DNA from: Bacillota bacterium
GTDB taxonomy: Bacteria > Bacillota > Clostridia > Oscillospirales > Butyricicoccaceae
Reading direction: 5' to 3'
Assembly: GCA_030705725.1 (NCBI GenBank)
Contig: JAUZPW010000063.1
Coordinates: 1 to 7,664 of the forward strand
DNA: 7,664 nt
Part shown: positions 4,962 to 7,664 of the stretch, one piece after another
How the letters are laid out: every line of letters starts with the position of its first letter
Position numbering within the stretch: position 1 is the stretch's first letter
Position numbers and translations under genes: made by a program
Notes under the pieces: model-generated
Told to the model about the DNA's origin: nothing
Seen by the model: only the letters and a program-made list of their open reading frames with translations
The model's database searches: none

Positions 4962-6167
4962 ATGACGGTTAAAAATATAGAAACGGCGGCCGTACGGCTG
5001 GCGGGCGTTTTGCACCGGAATCCCGTTTGCTCGTCGAATACTTTTTCTGAAATGTGCGGGGCTGAGCTTTATCTCAAGTGCGAAAATCAGCAAAAAACGG
5101 GTTCGTTTAAGGTAAGGGGCGCGTACAATAAAATTTCCGCGCTTATGGAAAAGGAAAAAGTAAACACCGTAATCGCGTCGAGCGCGGGGAACCATGCGCA
5201 GGGTGTGGCCTACGCCGCGAAAAGACTGAACGTAAAATCGGTTATCGTTATGCCGAGGGCTACCCCTATCGCGAAAATCGCCGCGACCGAGGGATACGGC
5301 GCCGAGGTTATGCTCTACGGCGACTGCTACGACGACGCTTATCAAAAAGCCATGGAGCTTAAAAACGGTATGGACGACGCCGTTTTCGTTCATCCGTTCG
5401 ACGATCCCGACGTAATCGCGGGGCAGGGCACGGTCGCACTTGAAATATTCAGGGATGTGCCTGCGGCGGACGTTATTGTGGTTCCGGCGGGCGGGGGAGG
5501 GCTTTTGGCGGGAGTATCTTCTTACGTAAAGCAGATAAATCCGCGGGTTAAGGTTTACGGGGTTCAGGCGGAAGGCGCGGACGCAATCGTTAAGTCCTTT
5601 AACTCCAAAAAGCGCGTTGTAAGCGACAGGGTTTTGACGATCGCCGACGGAATCGCCGTGAAAGCGCCCGGCAGTCTTACGATGGAGCTCATCGGGAAGT
5701 TCGCGGACGGCATGGTTACGGTGAATGACGCGCAGATAGCGGAAGCCATTTTACTGCTGCTTGAAAGAAGCAAACAGATTGTCGAGCCGGCGGGCGCCGC
5801 TTCTCTGGCCGCCGTGCTGAACGGGAAGCTGGACGTCGCGGGAAAACGGGTGGTCTGCGTTCTTTCGGGCGGAAACATCGACGTGAGCTTTATTCATAAA
5901 ATCGTGGAAAAGGGCCTCATTAAAAGAGGACGGCAGATCAAATTCAGAACAGTGCTTCCTGATGTGCCGGGCAGTCTGGAGCGGTTTTCAGGGATTATCG
6001 CGAAGGAAAACGCAAACATCATAATGATACAGTACGACAGGCTTCAGGCGGACCTGCAGCTGAACGAAGCGATACTGCACGTAGCCTGCGAGGTGGCCGG
6101 CGATGCGCACGGGCGGGCGCTTATCACAAGGCTCGCGGAAGAAAATTACAACATTATTCTCGAATAG
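4962..6167 (+). CDS. ilvA: Threonine ammonia-lyase (threonine dehydratase), single ACT-domain form
   Basis: This PLP enzyme of the cytoplasm deaminates L-threonine to 2-oxobutanoate and ammonia, the first committed step to isoleucine. The 401-residue protein has a fold-type II catalytic domain (about 1-320). It shows the Schiff-base Lys50 in TGSFKVRGA, the substrate-loop SAGNHAQG (74-81), the phosphate-binding GGGG (177-180) and a 'LSGGN' ring-binding segment near residue 307. A C-terminal ACT-like domain (about 325-401, 'FRTVLPDVPGSLERF') follows, so it belongs to the medium-length, one-regulatory-domain class rather than the E. coli IlvA form with two. It is the first gene behind the attenuator, 16 bases before ilvB. 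Feedback inhibition by isoleucine is likely from context, but similar one-domain enzymes can be catabolic; the ilvB neighbour and the Ile-rich leader favour biosynthesis. Confidence 0.93.
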   Translation: MTVKNIETAAVRLAGVLHRNPVCSSNTFSEMCGAELYLKCENQQKTGSFKVRGAYNKISALMEKEKVNTVIASSAGNHAQGVAYAAKRLNVKSVIVMPRATPIAKIAATEGYGAEVMLYGDCYDDAYQKAMELKNGMDDAVFVHPFDDPDVIAGQGTVALEIFRDVPAADVIVVPAGGGGLLAGVSSYVKQINPRVKVYGVQAEGADAIVKSFNSKKRVVSDRVLTIADGIAVKAPGSLTMELIGKFADGMVTVNDAQIAEAILLLLERSKQIVEPAGAASLAAVLNGKLDVAGKRVVCVLSGGNIDVSFIHKIVEKGLIKRGRQIKFRTVLPDVPGSLERFSGIIAKENANIIMIQYDRLQADLQLNEAILHVACEVAGDAHGRALITRLAEENYNIILE

Positions 6168-6183
6168 AAGGGGGAAAACGGCC

Positions 6184-7664
6184 ATGAAAATGAAGGGCGC
6201 GCAGATCCTTATACAGTCTCTTATCGATCAGGGGACGGACACCGTTTTCGGTTATCCCGGCGGCGCCGTGCTCAATATTTACGACGCGCTTTACGAGAGA
6301 AAAAACGAAATACGCCATATTCTGACGTCGCACGAGCAGGGAGCGGCGCACGCGGCAGACGGTTACGCGCGTTCCAGCGGAAAAACCGGCGTGGTAATAG
6401 CCACCTCCGGCCCGGGAGCGACGAACCTTGTAACCGGGATTGCAACCGCTTTCCTAGATTCGGTTCCGATGGTCGCAATTACGGGAAACGTCGCGCTTGA
6501 CCTTATAGGACGCGACAGCTTTCAGGAGATCGATATAGCGGGCATCACGATGCCGATCACAAAACACAACTATATTGTTAAAAACGTCGCGGAGCTTCAG
6601 GACACCGTAAGTGAAGCGTTCGTCATCGCGAACTCGGGCAGGTGCGGGCCGGTTCTTATAGATATTCCTAAGGATATAACGGCGCAGGAAACGGAATACG
6701 TTAAGAAAGAAAAATTCTTAAAGCGGGTTACGCCCGAGCCAGACGCCGCTGAAATAGAGACGGCCGCCGCGGCGATAAACCGCTCAAATAGACCTATGAT
6801 CTATTCCGGCGGAGGCGTCGTTTCCTCGGGCGCGACAAAAGAACTTCTGGCTTTTTCTAAGCGCATAAACGCGCCCGTCGCCGCGACAATCCCGGGCATT
6901 TCGGCTGTTCCATACGATTATCCGCTTTATCTCGGCATGATCGGGATGCACGGAACGGCGGCCGCGAACAAAGCGCCTCAGGAATGCGACCTTTTAATCG
7001 CCGTCGGGGCTCGTTTTTCGGACAGAGTCGCTTCCGACCGGCGCAGGTTCGCGACGAACGCCGAGATTCTGCATATTGACATAGACCCATCGGAAATTTC
7101 TAAAAACGTGCGTTGCGGGCTCTCCGTAACAGGCGACGCTAAAAGGATTCTTTCTCTTTTAGCGGAAAAAACGGAGAGGAAAACGGACGGCGGCTGGGCT
7201 CACGAAATGGTACGGTATAAGGCCCAAAACGCCTTGCCTGCGGCGGCGCCGGAAGGGTTATCCCCGAGAGATATAATACGCGAGGTAAGAAATTGCTTCG
7301 GCCCGGACACGATCATTGTTACCGACGTGGGGCAGCATCAGATGTTCACGGCCCAGTTTTACGAGTGTTCAAGGCCGCGCACCTTCATAACCTCGGCGGG
7401 GCTCGGAACGATGGGGTTCGGGCTGGGCGCCGCGATCGGCGCGAAAACGGCGAACCCAGATAAGCCCGTCGTTCTTATCACCGGAGACGGGAGCTTCCAC
7501 ATGAACATGAACGAGCTTGCGACCGCCGTGACAGAGAATATCCCTCTGACTATCCTTGTTATGAACAACGGGGTGCTCGGCATGGTTCGCCAGTGGCAAA
7601 AGCTCTTCTACGGCGAAAGGTATTCGGGCACGACGCTCAGCAGGAAAACGGACCTCGTCAGGCT
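6184..7664 (+). CDS. ilvB: Acetolactate synthase large (catalytic) subunit, 3' end outside window
   Basis: This ThDP- and FAD-dependent enzyme condenses pyruvate with 2-oxobutanoate (isoleucine branch) or with a second pyruvate (valine/leucine branch). The frame is open from ATG 6184 through 493 complete codons to the window edge; full-length proteins are about 550-600 residues, so roughly the last tenth or more is missing. Visible motifs are the catalytic Glu51 in SHEQGAAHAADGYAR, 'TSGPGATNLVTG', the central FAD-associated domain, and the ThDP/Mg motif GDG (434-436) with NN at 461-462. Trp471 in VRQWQ corresponds to the conserved Trp of acetohydroxyacid synthases that favours 2-oxobutanoate as second substrate. 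This separates it from catabolic AlsS-type enzymes. AAGGGGG at 6168-6174, 9 bases upstream, fixes the first ATG over the one at codon 3. A small subunit (ilvN/ilvH) or ilvC may follow outside the window. Confidence 0.95.
   Translation, partial: MKMKGAQILIQSLIDQGTDTVFGYPGGAVLNIYDALYERKNEIRHILTSHEQGAAHAADGYARSSGKTGVVIATSGPGATNLVTGIATAFLDSVPMVAITGNVALDLIGRDSFQEIDIAGITMPITKHNYIVKNVAELQDTVSEAFVIANSGRCGPVLIDIPKDITAQETEYVKKEKFLKRVTPEPDAAEIETAAAAINRSNRPMIYSGGGVVSSGATKELLAFSKRINAPVAATIPGISAVPYDYPLYLGMIGMHGTAAANKAPQECDLLIAVGARFSDRVASDRRRFATNAEILHIDIDPSEISKNVRCGLSVTGDAKRILSLLAEKTERKTDGGWAHEMVRYKAQNALPAAAPEGLSPRDIIREVRNCFGPDTIIVTDVGQHQMFTAQFYECSRPRTFITSAGLGTMGFGLGAAIGAKTANPDKPVVLITGDGSFHMNMNELATAVTENIPLTILVMNNGVLGMVRQWQKLFYGERYSGTTLSRKTDLVR

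Noticed and set aside
4914..5393. Minus-strand ORF of 159 codons across the terminator and ilvA start
   Set aside because: It is opposite the conserved PLP-domain coding sequence and crosses the terminator stem; no family resemblance is seen.

Overview
The window looks like a chromosomal segment of a Gram-positive Bacillota bacterium, probably class Clostridia (Oscillospirales/Eubacteriales-like). The pointers are the gene order regulator-ftsE-ftsX-M23 peptidase-ctpA, the moderate GC content and the strong AAGGGGG ribosome sites. This placement is an inference from gene content, not a database match. All supported genes lie on the + strand. I see no mobile element, CRISPR array, tRNA or rRNA.

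Region 1 (1-4652) is a tightly packed cell-envelope/division operon. It holds the C-terminal part of a CdaR/PucR-type helix-turn-helix regulator (left edge, partial), ftsE (ABC ATPase), ftsX (four-helix membrane subunit, overlapping ftsE by 20 bases), a secreted coiled-coil M23 endopeptidase with a complete zinc site, and a membrane-anchored S41/PDZ C-terminal-processing protease. Gaps are 12-27 bases or negative and contain no terminator, so these genes are probably co-transcribed from a promoter left of the window. FtsEX would use cytoplasmic ATP hydrolysis to control the extracellular peptidoglycan hydrolase encoded next to it.

Region 2 (4653-4961) is the most interesting part. A perfect-consensus promoter (TTGACA, 17 bases, TATAAT) lies just after ctpA. 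Downstream is a previously unlisted 51-codon ORF (4722-4877) in which 29 of 51 residues are Ile, Leu or Val. It is followed by a 12-bp intrinsic terminator whose U-tract ends 19 bases before the start of ilvA. The RNA can form three mutually competing helices: 4735-4751 with 4821-4837, 4826-4833 with 4902-4909, and 4896-4907 with 4920-4931. This is the 1:2 / 2:3 / 3:4 arrangement of a ribosome-mediated transcription attenuator. I interpret it as a branched-chain amino-acid leader-peptide attenuator. That would be notable in a Clostridia-like organism, where T-box elements and CodY are the usual controls of ilv genes, and no T-box signature is visible here.

Region 3 (4962-7664) holds ilvA (threonine ammonia-lyase with one C-terminal ACT-like domain) and, 16 bases later, ilvB (acetolactate synthase large subunit, cut by the right edge after 493 codons). 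IlvA makes 2-oxobutanoate from threonine and IlvB condenses it with pyruvate towards isoleucine, or condenses two pyruvates towards valine and leucine. The residues enriched in the leader peptide are the end products of this pathway.
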